Source of the DNA: DATFVA01 sp963711455 | GTDB lineage: Bacteria > Bacteroidota > Ignavibacteria > Ignavibacteriales > Ignavibacteriaceae | Length of the DNA stretch: 64,000 nucleotides | NCBI GenBank assembly: GCA_963711455.1 | Contig: CAVQEH010000010.1 | Coordinates: 124,001 to 188,000 of the forward strand | Direction: 5' to 3' | Part shown: positions 18,122 to 26,409 of the stretch, piece by piece | Layout: the number at the start of each line of letters is the position of its first letter | Numbering within the stretch: position 1 is the stretch's first letter | Translations under genes and position numbers: made by a program | Notes under the pieces: model-generated | Database searches by the model: none | What the model was told of the DNA's origin: nothing | The model's input: only the letters and a program-made list of their open reading frames with translations

Positions 18122-18805
18122 TTAGCTGAACATTTCTTTAAATTTTTCATAATCTAATATACGAAGTTTTGAGCCATCAAGCTCTACCAATCCTTTTTTA
18201 GCAAATGAATGAAGAGTACGTGAAATTGTTTCTCTTGATGTTCCCGCCATATTAGCAAGGTCATGCTGATAGGGCAGTTTTTCAATTTCAACTGTTCCCT
18301 GTTTTATTTTTCCAACATCATCAGCAATCTGAAGGATGACGGTTGCAACCTTACCCTCAGCATCTTTAAGTGAAAGAGATTTGATTTTCATGTCGGCAGA
18401 TCTCAGGCGGTTCGTTAATTCCTGGAGAAGGGCAATAGAAATTTCAGGATGACTGTGAAGCATTTCCAGGAATTCGCTTCTTTGAACAATAAATAATTCT
18501 GAATCTTCCATAGCTGTTACATTTGCAGAGCGGCTCATTCCATCCAGGATAGCCATCTCTCCAAAGAAATCAGATTCATTAAGGATTGTCAAAATAACCT
18601 CTTTACCGTCATCGCTTACTCTTGATACTTTAACTTTTCCTTTAATAATTACAAATAATGCCGATCCGGTTTCGTGCTCAAATAAAATTACCGAATCTTT
18701 TGTGAAAGATTTCCGTATGCCTAATCTTGAAATTTGTTCAAGCGTATTTTCTTCCAATTCGGAAAAAATAGGTACATATTTTAAGAAATCTATTTTATCT
18801 TGCAT
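18122..18805 (-). CDS. Crp/Fnr-family transcriptional regulator
   Basis: 227 residues. N-terminal cyclic-nucleotide-binding beta-roll (LFEHETGSALFVIIKGKVKVSR, NESDFFGEMAILDGMSRSANVTAMEDSEL), dimer helix, then a Crp-type winged helix (LPYQHDLANMAGTSRETISRTLHSFAKKGLVELDG). No N-terminal Fe-S cysteines like Fnr, so likely a nucleotide- or redox-independent Crp-like protein; the effector is unknown. First gene of the operon with the PHP phosphoesterase and ribH. Its targets are not evident in the window. Confidence 0.92.
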   Translation of the reverse strand: MQDKIDFLKYVPIFSELEENTLEQISRLGIRKSFTKDSVILFEHETGSALFVIIKGKVKVSRVSDDGKEVILTILNESDFFGEMAILDGMSRSANVTAMEDSELFIVQRSEFLEMLHSHPEISIALLQELTNRLRSADMKIKSLSLKDAEGKVATVILQIADDVGKIKQGTVEIEKLPYQHDLANMAGTSRETISRTLHSFAKKGLVELDGSKLRILDYEKFKEMFS

Positions 18806-19043
18806 GATTGCCTCTAACGGAAGTTAATTGAAAATGAAATATATATTTGGGTTATTTGAAAGTCAAACTTCATTTGATTTATGAAAATACCTAAAAAGCA
18901 ACGGTTTGTATGTTATCCACGTCTCTTCTTCAACAGATCGGGTATAGAATATTTACTTTGAATTTCATTGCTTTTTTTTGCCTATGTCTCTATTTTAGAC
19001 GACTTATTTATAAATTTTATTTAGACTGGAGAGAAAATAAATT

Positions 19044-21131
19044 ATGCCGATGATGGCGAAGATGCGGAGTCTGGCTCCTGCTTTCATTATTTCCGTGGGC
19101 GCTCTGTTCGTTTTGTTTATGGTTATGTCTGATTCAAACGTTCTCCAGGCTCTTGGTGGAAGAGCCAATTATATAGGCAAGGTTAACGGGGAAGAAATTT
19201 CATACCAGGATTTCAGTAATGTCTTTGAGAAACAACGGGAACAGCAAACCAAACAGAATAATGGAGATTTAAGCGAAGAAAAAACCATTCAGTTACGCGA
19301 CCAGGTTTGGGATGCGATGATTACACAAATTCTTCTGAAACAGGAAATAGAAAAATATGGTATTACAGTTTCAGATCAGGAAATTAAAAATATAATATTG
19401 GGTGATAATCCCCCGGATTTTCTAAAACAAAACTTTATTGATTCAACGGGAAAATTCAACAGGGAGGCTTATGAATCCGCTCTTTATAATCCTCAAAATA
19501 AGAAAGTTCTTATCCAGGCCGAAGAGGCTGTAAGACAAAACAGACTTGATGAAAAACTTCAGAGCCTTATTTACGCTTCAATTACGGTTAGCGAAGGTGA
19601 GTTAAAAAGAGATTTTATAGATAAGAATACAAAAATAACTGCCGATTATGTCCTTACTCCTTTAATGTTATTTCCCGATTCCTTGTTTACTGTTACTGAT
19701 AATGATATAAAAAATTATTATAACAATAATCTTGATAAATATAAGGTTACAGCTCAACGAAAAGTGAAATATGTAATGTTTCCTTTTAAGGCTTCCTCGG
19801 ATGATTCAACATTCTCGAGAAAAAACCTGGAGATAATTGCAGAAAAATTTAAACAGGATACAGCAAGCTTTAAAACTGTTGTTGAAAACTACGGTTCTTC
19901 GCCATTGGTTGTAGATACTTTAGTGATGTCGCAATTTCCTAAGGATATTTCAGGTAAAATTGAAAATGCATCTGTAGGAAAATTAATTGGTCCGGTTATT
20001 ACTCCCCAGGGGTATACACTTTACCATCTTACCGGTATTATTAAATCCGACAAACCGGAAATAAGAGCATCTCATATTCTGATTAATCAGTACGGAAGTA
20101 GTGAGAAAAATAAAGAAGAAGCAATGAAGATTTATAACCAGTTAAAGAATGGGGCTGATTTTGGTGCATTAGCAAAAGAATTTTCACGGGATCCCGGAAG
20201 TGCTACTAACGGTGGGGATCTTGGCTGGTTTAGTAAAGGAATGATGGTACCTGAATTTGAAAAAGCAGCCTTCAATGCTAAAGTTGGTGTTGTCCAGGAG
20301 CCTATCGAAACTCAATATGGTTATCACATTATATTAGTTACAGGTAAATCTGATAATAAATACATTGTCCAGAGAGTTACTAATTCCCTTGAAGTTTCTG
20401 CAACCACAAAAGACTTACTTTTATCTTCAGCCCAGGACTTTTCTTTTATAGCTAAGAAAAATGATTTTGAAAGTGAAGCTAAATTAATGAACTATAACGT
20501 TCAGGAAAGCGGAGCATTCGGGGATGATGTTGCATCAATTCCAGGTCTTGGTTCAAATAAAAACATTGTGGATTTTGCTTTTAATAACGATGTGAATACA
20601 GTAAGCGAACCATTTAGGTTAACAACAGGTTATGCTGTAGTGATGGTATCAGATGTAATAAACGAAGGTGTTAAACCATTTGATGAAGTTAAAGCTTCCT
20701 TAAAACCTCTGGTAGTGCGTGAAAAGCAATTTGAAAAAGCAAAGCAGCTTGCTGAAGAGATAAAACAAAAAATAGGCAGTGATTTAAGTAAGGCAACTTC
20801 AATTAATCCCAAAGTTATTTATAACCAGGCTAAGGATTTTACCCCTTCCGGAACGGTTCCGGGTATCGGAAGAGACTGGGCCTTTATTGAAACCGCTCTT
20901 AAATCTGAGGTGAATAAAGTTTCCGATCCGGTTAAAGGATATAGAGGATATTATCTGATTAAAGTTACCCAGAGAACCCCGTTTGATTCATCCGCATTTG
21001 AAATTCAGCGAAATTCATTGATGGATAATCTAATTCGTCAGAAGCAAAGTTCATTACTAAGCGAATGGATTTCACAGTTGAAAAAGAAGGCTAATATTGT
21101 TGACAACAGGAAACAATTTTTTGGTCAGTAA
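19044..21131 (+). CDS. PpiD/SurA-type peptidyl-prolyl isomerase, membrane-anchored periplasmic foldase
   Basis: 695 residues. Short cytoplasmic N-terminus, one membrane anchor (~10-30, FIISVGALFVLFMVM), then a SurA_N/PpiD chaperone region (GKVNGEEISYQDFSNVFEKQR). A parvulin domain follows around 340-440 (RASHILINQYGS, GADFGALAKEFSRDPGSATNGGDLGWF, MVPEFEKAAFNAKVG, TQYGYHIILVTG), and the long C-terminal helical region ends ANIVDNRKQFFG. Assists folding of exported and outer-membrane proteins. Single gene, followed by a clear terminator. Confidence 0.92.
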   Translation: MPMMAKMRSLAPAFIISVGALFVLFMVMSDSNVLQALGGRANYIGKVNGEEISYQDFSNVFEKQREQQTKQNNGDLSEEKTIQLRDQVWDAMITQILLKQEIEKYGITVSDQEIKNIILGDNPPDFLKQNFIDSTGKFNREAYESALYNPQNKKVLIQAEEAVRQNRLDEKLQSLIYASITVSEGELKRDFIDKNTKITADYVLTPLMLFPDSLFTVTDNDIKNYYNNNLDKYKVTAQRKVKYVMFPFKASSDDSTFSRKNLEIIAEKFKQDTASFKTVVENYGSSPLVVDTLVMSQFPKDISGKIENASVGKLIGPVITPQGYTLYHLTGIIKSDKPEIRASHILINQYGSSEKNKEEAMKIYNQLKNGADFGALAKEFSRDPGSATNGGDLGWFSKGMMVPEFEKAAFNAKVGVVQEPIETQYGYHIILVTGKSDNKYIVQRVTNSLEVSATTKDLLLSSAQDFSFIAKKNDFESEAKLMNYNVQESGAFGDDVASIPGLGSNKNIVDFAFNNDVNTVSEPFRLTTGYAVVMVSDVINEGVKPFDEVKASLKPLVVREKQFEKAKQLAEEIKQKIGSDLSKATSINPKVIYNQAKDFTPSGTVPGIGRDWAFIETALKSEVNKVSDPVKGYRGYYLIKVTQRTPFDSSAFEIQRNSLMDNLIRQKQSSLLSEWISQLKKKANIVDNRKQFFGQ

Positions 21132-21152
21132 AAGTTAATAGCGATTAAAATT

Positions 21153-21203
21153 AACCCCTGTTTGAATCCTGATTAATGGTAATAAACAGGGGTTTTATTT
21201 TTT
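21153..21203 (+). terminator. Rho-independent terminator after the PpiD-like gene
   Basis: Perfect 11-bp stem AACCCCTGTTT (21153-21163) / AAACAGGGGTT (21184-21194) with a 20-base loop, followed by TTATTTTTT. Placed 21 bases after the stop. Confidence 0.85.
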
Positions 21204-21251
21204 AAATATTTTTACGGAAATTGTACATGCATTTGATAAAACCACGGATAA

Positions 21252-21965
21252 ATGAAAATTAAATACATTTTAATTGTTTTTATTCTTTTTTCTTCTACTG
21301 TATTCTCCCAGTTCAATGAAAAAAGATTAAGCATCGGTATTAACGGCGTTTATACAACCACTGCCCAGATTTACCTTAACCCGAATTCTTCCGATCCTGT
21401 CATCAGGAATACCTCATTCCAGATTTCAGATATTTTTGATCCTGCAATTGATTTCAGGTACAGAATTACAGATGAAATTATTCTTGGAATTGGAACAGAA
21501 TATATGAAGGCTTCGGCTAACGGGGGAAGCTTAACAGTAACAGCCGGAAATTTAACCGAAAGTATCCAGATAAGTGATGGCTTTCTGCTTATACCAATTG
21601 AGTTTTCGGGATACTATATTCTTCCTTTTTCAACAGAAAGATTTAAGTTTTTAATGGGTGGCGGTGCGGCTTACTACTATGGAAAGCACGAAAGAAAATT
21701 CGGCGATGCTAGAATCTCAACTATTAACCGCGATTTTGCTTATGGCATACAGGTATCCATTTCTATGGATTATTTAATCCGTAATGATATAACGGTTCAT
21801 TCTGAAATGAAATTCAGGGATCCCCAGTTCAAAATTAAAAGCGCTTATGATAATCAGGAAGTTAATTACAATGGTCAATCAATTTTTCTGGAACAAAAAA
21901 CTTTCGATTCAAAAATAAATGTGGATGGCGTGACATTTATAGTCGGTTTTTCATTTCTCTTTTAA
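21252..21965 (+). CDS. Predicted outer-membrane beta-barrel protein
   Basis: 237 residues. Signal peptide (YILIVFILFSSTVFSQ), then alternating amphipathic beta strands (RLSIGINGVYTT, DFRYRITDEIILGIGTEYMKA, YYILPFSTERFKFLMGGGAAYYYG, AYGIQVSISMDYLI) ending in aromatic/hydrophobic VTFIVGFSFLF, the usual BAM-recognised last strand. Looks like a small 8-stranded OmpW/OmpX- or PorT-like barrel; function unknown. Lies between the terminator of the foldase gene and aroK. Confidence 0.75.
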   Translation: MKIKYILIVFILFSSTVFSQFNEKRLSIGINGVYTTTAQIYLNPNSSDPVIRNTSFQISDIFDPAIDFRYRITDEIILGIGTEYMKASANGGSLTVTAGNLTESIQISDGFLLIPIEFSGYYILPFSTERFKFLMGGGAAYYYGKHERKFGDARISTINRDFAYGIQVSISMDYLIRNDITVHSEMKFRDPQFKIKSAYDNQEVNYNGQSIFLEQKTFDSKINVDGVTFIVGFSFLF

Positions 21966-22011
21966 ACTCTTAAAACACTGCTCAATTTACCTGCATTCAA
22001 AAATTTTTTAT

Positions 22012-22019
22012 TAAGTTTG
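22012..22019 (+). promoter_or_regulatory. Possible -7 element before aroK
   Basis: TAAGTTTG fits TAnnTTTG and ends seven bases before the aroK ATG at 22026, implying a leaderless or nearly leaderless transcript. No Shine-Dalgarno precedes that ATG, which agrees. A -33 TTG is not obvious. Confidence 0.3.
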
Positions 22020-22025
22020 TAACCT

Positions 22026-22562
22026 ATGAGAAATAGTGTAATTTATCTTGCCGGATTCATGGGTGCAGGTAAAAGTACTATCGGTCCTATACTGGCAAAT
22101 ACTCTCGGATGGAATTTTTATGATCTGGATAAAGAAATAGTAAAACAGGAAGGTAAAAAAATAAGAGAAATTTTTGAACAGCAAGGGGAAGATTATTTCA
22201 GGCACGTGGAAAGAGAGTTGCTTAAAAAACTTATTGAAGAGGATAAAATAATAATTTCACTTGGCGGCGGAACTTTAGCAGATGAAGAAAATTTTAAGTT
22301 AATTAAAAAAACAGGAAAAATATTTTATCTGAAAGCTTCAAGGGAAGCTATATATAAAAGGCTAAAATTTAAAAGAGACAGACCGTCATTATTCATAAAT
22401 GGAGATTTTCCTGTGAGCAAGGAAAAATTATCAGAAATAATTGAAAAGCTTTTGAATGACAGGGAAAAATTCTATCTTTTATCCGATTACATTATTTTAA
22501 CGGATAACATTCCTGTTGGTAAAACAGTCGATAAAATCGCAAGAATAATATCTTCGAAATAA
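22026..22562 (+). CDS. aroK: Shikimate kinase
   Basis: 178 residues. Phosphorylates shikimate at the 3-hydroxyl in the aromatic amino acid pathway. P-loop GFMGAGKSTIGPILAN, Asp of DLDKEIV, FRHVERELLKKL, the GGGT shikimate-binding motif in SLGGGTLADEENF, and KRDRPSL lid region. Followed 18 bases later by aroB, which supplies an earlier step of the same pathway. Confidence 0.95.
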   Translation: MRNSVIYLAGFMGAGKSTIGPILANTLGWNFYDLDKEIVKQEGKKIREIFEQQGEDYFRHVERELLKKLIEEDKIIISLGGGTLADEENFKLIKKTGKIFYLKASREAIYKRLKFKRDRPSLFINGDFPVSKEKLSEIIEKLLNDREKFYLLSDYIILTDNIPVGKTVDKIARIISSK

Positions 22563-22580
22563 AAATTCAGGAAAGATCAT

Positions 22581-23678
22581 TTGAAAAAGATAAGTGTAGA
22601 AGTTTCTGATTTCTCATACCCGGTATTTGCAGGCAGATCAGTTTTACATCAATTAAAGCAGCAGCTTAAAAAATATAGTCGTTATAAAAATTATTTTGTT
22701 GTTGTGGATCGGAATGTAGCCAAACATCATCTTAAAAATATCCGTAAAGCAATCGGCAGGCACAAAAAAATAATCTATTACGAATTAAAACCCGGTGAAA
22801 ATTCAAAATCCCAGGAGCAGCTTAGAAAAATTTATGAGGCACTTATCAATAATAATTTTGGAAGAGATTCTTTATTGATTGCAATTGGAGGAGGAGTTAC
22901 AGGTGATCTTGCCGGTTATTCTGCTGCTACATATATGAGAGGTCTTCAGCTTGTTCATATTCCGACAACATTGTTGGCTGCTGTTGATAGTTCAATTGGC
23001 GGAAAAACTGCTATAAATTTGAACGGGTATAAAAATGTTATAGGATCATTTCATCAGCCGGAAATGGTTCTCATCGACACTGAATTTTTGAAAACGCTTC
23101 CCAAAAAAGAATTTATTTCAGGGATGGGTGAAGTAATTAAATATGCTTATATCTCTTCACCCGAATTGTACGATCTTTTAAATGAAAACTTTTCAAGAAT
23201 ATTAAATAAAGATGAAAAAATAATTGATGAATTAGTTCTTAAATGTGCCGCAATAAAAGCAGGTGTTGTCTCCAATGATGAGAGAGAAACCGGGCTCAGA
23301 AAAATTTTAAATTTTGGTCATACATTTGGACACGCAATTGAATCAGCAGCTGAATTTAAAGTAAGACACGGCGAATGTGTAGTTTATGGAATAGTTGCCG
23401 AATTATATTTATCTAACAAAATCGGGGTGTTGAGCCGGAAAAAGCTAACGAGATACCTGGAGCTTCCGGGCAGATTTAATTTAAAAAATGTTCTTATTAA
23501 CCTGGATTTTGAAAAAGTATATGAAAATATGTACGTGGATAAAAAGAACAGGAACGGAAAAATTAATTTTGTTTTATTGTCCGATCTGGGAAAAATTTTA
23601 TTAGATGTTGAAGCAGGAAAAAGAGATATTTTATATGCGTTTCAGAGAGCAAAAAAATTTTTCAATCAGAAAGTTTAG
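22581..23678 (+). CDS. aroB: 3-dehydroquinate synthase
   Basis: 365 residues from TTG 22581 (a GGAAAGATCA-type site precedes it). Converts DAHP to 3-dehydroquinate with NAD+ and a divalent metal. Evidence: GGGVTGDLAGYSAATYMRGLQLVHIPTTLLAAVDSSIGGKTAIN, FHQPEMVLIDTEFL, SGMGEVIKYA, LNFGHTFGHAIE (metal His) and HGECVVYGI. Last recognised gene of aroK-aroB; directly followed by the first copy of the tandem structured element. Confidence 0.95.
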   Translation: MKKISVEVSDFSYPVFAGRSVLHQLKQQLKKYSRYKNYFVVVDRNVAKHHLKNIRKAIGRHKKIIYYELKPGENSKSQEQLRKIYEALINNNFGRDSLLIAIGGGVTGDLAGYSAATYMRGLQLVHIPTTLLAAVDSSIGGKTAINLNGYKNVIGSFHQPEMVLIDTEFLKTLPKKEFISGMGEVIKYAYISSPELYDLLNENFSRILNKDEKIIDELVLKCAAIKAGVVSNDERETGLRKILNFGHTFGHAIESAAEFKVRHGECVVYGIVAELYLSNKIGVLSRKKLTRYLELPGRFNLKNVLINLDFEKVYENMYVDKKNRNGKINFVLLSDLGKILLDVEAGKRDILYAFQRAKKFFNQKV

Positions 23679-23680
23679 GT

Positions 23681-23820
23681 TCGGTTTAAAGGAGAAACTG
23701 TCGGATCTTTGAGGGTGAAAATCCGACAGTCTGTGTGTCATTTATGGAGGGGGTACTATGCAAAAAACTATTTTCTATTTTCACGTAAGAAGTTTCAAGT
23801 AATATGCCATCTGGAAACTT
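23681..23820 (+). ncRNA. Structured element, copy 1 of 2 (candidate cis-regulatory RNA)
   Basis: Begins TCGGTTTAAAGG. A perfect 10-bp stem ACTGTCGGAT (23697-23706) / ATCCGACAGT (23721-23730) has a 14-base loop. Conserved motifs TATGC (23757-23761) and CAAGTAATATGCCAT (23796-23810) follow. Aligned to copy 2, the stem shows a T-A to C-G compensatory change, which supports RNA pairing. It contains a possible 14-codon frame starting at 23758 behind GGAGGGGG, but that frame is not kept in copy 2. No match to a known riboswitch class that I can recall. Confidence 0.5.
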
Positions 23821-23917
23821 TGACAAAATCGTCAGAAACAATACACGTCTAATTTGTCACGGTAAGATTTACGATTATTAGGTAATTTTTTACGGCAGTT
23901 ATTTCACTTGATGAAAG

Positions 23918-24050
23918 ATCGGTTTTAAAAGGACACTGCCGGACTTTAATCGCAAAATCCGGCAGTATAAATTGGAAGGGTGTTATGCTTAAACTATGAA
24001 CTACTTCGGGTATGAAAGTGCAAGTAGTATGCCATTTGAAAAAGTTCATT
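23918..24050 (+). ncRNA. Structured element, copy 2 of 2 (candidate cis-regulatory RNA)
   Basis: Begins TCGGTTTTAAAAGGA. A 9-bp stem ACTGCCGGA (23935-23943) / TCCGGCAGT (23958-23966) with a 14-base loop, then TATGC (23984-23988), a second helix ACTACTT (24000-24006) / AAGTAGT (24022-24028), and CAAGTAGTATGCCAT (24021-24035), 14 of 15 bases as in copy 1. Lies about 90 bases before nadA, whose own ribosome site AAGGAAG is at 24126-24132. Tandem arrangement plus location suggest leader control of nadA. The region between and after the copies is not similar. Confidence 0.5.
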
Positions 24051-24138
24051 TTTTACATAATTTCGAATTAACCCGATCTCATAATAAGATATAAATATGT
24101 TAATCATATTATTTTGATACTTTGAAAGGAAGTCTATA

Positions 24139-25083
24139 ATGTTTGATCAGGAAGATGTTGTTGATATAAATCTTGAAGAAGCAATATTGAATTTAAAGAA
24201 GGAATTGAATGCGGTAATATTAGCTCATTATTACCAGGAATCTGAAATACAGGACATCGCCGATTTTGTCGGGGACAGCCTTGAGTTAGCAAGAAAAGCT
24301 AAGGCTACAAAGGCTGATGTTATTGTCTTTGCAGGTGTTCATTTTATGGCTGAAACAGCAAAGATTTTGAATCCCGAGAAATTAGTTTTGCTGCCTGATC
24401 TTAATGCGGGCTGTTCACTTGCTGAAAGTTGCCCTGCCCCAGCATTTAAAGCATTCAGGGATCAAAATCCTAATCATATTTCGATAACTTATATAAATTG
24501 CTCGGCAGAAGTTAAGGCACTAAGTGATATAATCTGTACGTCAAGTAATGCTGAGAAAATTATCAGGCAGATTCCTAAAGATAAGCCAATTCTGTTTTCG
24601 CCCGATAGAAATCTCGGTAAGTATCTAATTAAAAAAACCGGAAGGGAAATGCTTTTATGGGACGGTTCCTGTATTGTACATGAAACTTTCAGTGAAAGAA
24701 AATTAATTGATTTAAAGCTTGAAAACCCTGATGCTAAAATTATTGCTCACCCGGAATGTGAGGAAATCGTACTTAACCATGCCGATTTTATTGGATCTAC
24801 GAGTAAACTTTTAAAATTTGTACAGGAAGATGCCGGTAATGAATTTATTGTAGCCACTGAATCGGGAATTCTGCACCAGATGAAAAAAATGGTTCCCGAA
24901 AAGATTTTAATTCCAGCACCTCCGGAGGAAAACTGCAGTTGCAATGAATGCCCGTTTATGAGATTGAATACGATGGAAAAATTATATCTCTGCATGAAAA
25001 ATAAATCTCCCCAAATTAAAATGGATGCACAACTTATGAAGTTGGCTTTAAAACCAATTGAAAAAATGTTAGAGATGAGCTAA
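24139..25083 (+). CDS. nadA: Quinolinate synthase A
   Basis: 314 residues, normal for NadA. Condenses iminoaspartate and dihydroxyacetone phosphate to quinolinate, the NAD precursor, using a [4Fe-4S] cluster. Signatures: AVILAHYYQESEIQDIADFVGDSLELA, VFAGVHFMAETAKIL, first cluster Cys in LPDLNAGCSLAESC (C92), second in LLWDGSCIVHE, third in the C-terminal ENCSCNECPFMRLNT. NadB and nadC are not in the window. Its 460-base upstream region carries two structured repeats. Overlaps the convergent histidine kinase gene by four bases. Confidence 0.96.
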   Translation: MFDQEDVVDINLEEAILNLKKELNAVILAHYYQESEIQDIADFVGDSLELARKAKATKADVIVFAGVHFMAETAKILNPEKLVLLPDLNAGCSLAESCPAPAFKAFRDQNPNHISITYINCSAEVKALSDIICTSSNAEKIIRQIPKDKPILFSPDRNLGKYLIKKTGREMLLWDGSCIVHETFSERKLIDLKLENPDAKIIAHPECEEIVLNHADFIGSTSKLLKFVQEDAGNEFIVATESGILHQMKKMVPEKILIPAPPEENCSCNECPFMRLNTMEKLYLCMKNKSPQIKMDAQLMKLALKPIEKMLEMS

Positions 25084-26294
25084 CATTTATTGAGCAGGAT
25101 TGAAATGGTTGTTCCTTCCCCGGGTGAAGAATTCTTTACAAAAATCTTTCCACCATGATATCCCTCGATAATTCTTTTTGAAAGGCTCAATCCCAAACCC
25201 CAGCCTCTTCTTTTTGTGCTGTAACCCGGTCTGAAGACATCTTTTCTTCGCTTATACTCAATACCTTTTCCATTGTCGTAAACACAAACTTCAACATTTT
25301 TTTTACCGCTGGTAAGAGAGATATTAATTTTTCCATCTTTATGGTCTATTGCATCGAGAGAATTTTTAATCAGGTTTTCAATTACCCAGCCGAAAAGTTC
25401 AGAATTCATTTCAGCACATAGCTCTTTATCTCCATCAATAGTTAAATCGACACTCTTACCGTTCGGCAATCGTCTCTGGAAATAATCTGTAATCTTTTTC
25501 ACTTCCGAATAAACATTTTTAGGTTTGATCTCCGGTGTTGAGCCAATCTTTGAGAACCTGTAAGTAATTTTATTCAGCTTTTCAACATCGCTCCCGATTT
25601 CATCAGCAATATCAATAACCTTATCGGGATCCTTGTAATTAATTTTCAACATTTCCAGCCATCCCATAAGGCTCGATATAGGCGTTCCAAACTGATGGGC
25701 TGTTTCCTTAGCCATTCCTACCCAGATGTTGCTCTGTTCGCTTCTTTTAATACTGCTGAAACCAACATAGCCAATTACAATAAAAAGTACTGCAATAATA
25801 ATCTGGAAATACGGATATAGTCTTAATCTATCGATAAGCTTGGAATCTCCGTAATGTATTTTTTGAAGAACTAACGTGTCTTCATAAGTAACAAGGATTG
25901 GATTATGTGTATCATCCATTTCCTTTATTTTTTTATCGAAGAAATTCTCAAGATCGTTTTTAGATAGGGAAGTATCATAAGAGATGTTTCTGACATCTTT
26001 GATGTCATGAATATTTTCAATTTTGACTTTGTTATCAGGTCCTGTGGAAATTAAGGGAAAATCAATTGGTTTCAGAATATTATCGAACAGGAAAGTTATA
26101 TCTGCATCGGGCTCGGAAGTATTGGCAACGTATTCGATTCCTTTGGCATACAGTTCTACAATTGACCGCTCCCTTTCCTGCAGAACTTTTACAAGATTTT
26201 GGGTGTAGTAAAGAGTTCCTACAGCTATAAGCAAAGCTATAATAATCAGACCGATTTTAATATTTAAGGAAGCCGGTCCGCCCGACATTTTCAT
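25080..26294 (-). CDS. Membrane sensor histidine kinase, orphan
   Basis: 404 residues. Membrane segments at ~11-31 and ~162-183 enclose a ~130-residue periplasmic sensor. The dimerisation box holds the phospho-acceptor His200 in GMAKETAHQFGTPISSLMGWLE, a HisKA variant with HQFGTP rather than H-E-L/I-R-T-P. ATP-binding boxes follow: N box LFGWVIENLIKNSLDAI, G1 DNGKGIE, G2 GWGLGLSLSKRIIEGY. No HAMP is obvious, and no response regulator is adjacent, so partner and signal are unknown. Single gene on the minus strand, downstream of purA on that strand's opposite side. Confidence 0.9.
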   Translation of the reverse strand: MKMSGGPASLNIKIGLIIIALLIAVGTLYYTQNLVKVLQERERSIVELYAKGIEYVANTSEPDADITFLFDNILKPIDFPLISTGPDNKVKIENIHDIKDVRNISYDTSLSKNDLENFFDKKIKEMDDTHNPILVTYEDTLVLQKIHYGDSKLIDRLRLYPYFQIIIAVLFIVIGYVGFSSIKRSEQSNIWVGMAKETAHQFGTPISSLMGWLEMLKINYKDPDKVIDIADEIGSDVEKLNKITYRFSKIGSTPEIKPKNVYSEVKKITDYFQRRLPNGKSVDLTIDGDKELCAEMNSELFGWVIENLIKNSLDAIDHKDGKINISLTSGKKNVEVCVYDNGKGIEYKRRKDVFRPGYSTKRRGWGLGLSLSKRIIEGYHGGKIFVKNSSPGEGTTISILLNKC

Positions 26295-26409
26295 TGGTTG
26301 GTTCTACCCGGATTATTAAAAAACAAGTTTAAGTATCGGTTATTTATTATCTAAAAACCAGTCATATTTTCAGTAAAGATTCTGAAATACCTGATCTCCC
26401 TGTATATAA

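Noticed and set aside
23697..23730. Resemblance to part of a cobalamin riboswitch (GGTGAAAATCC in the loop of copy 1)
   Set aside because: The B12-box and other conserved helices are missing, and copy 2 does not keep the GGTG; the match is coincidental.
23758..23802. Short leader-peptide frame (14 codons) behind GGAGGGGG in element copy 1
   Set aside because: Copy 2 has a stop after four codons and a 2-base length difference, so the coding reading is not conserved.
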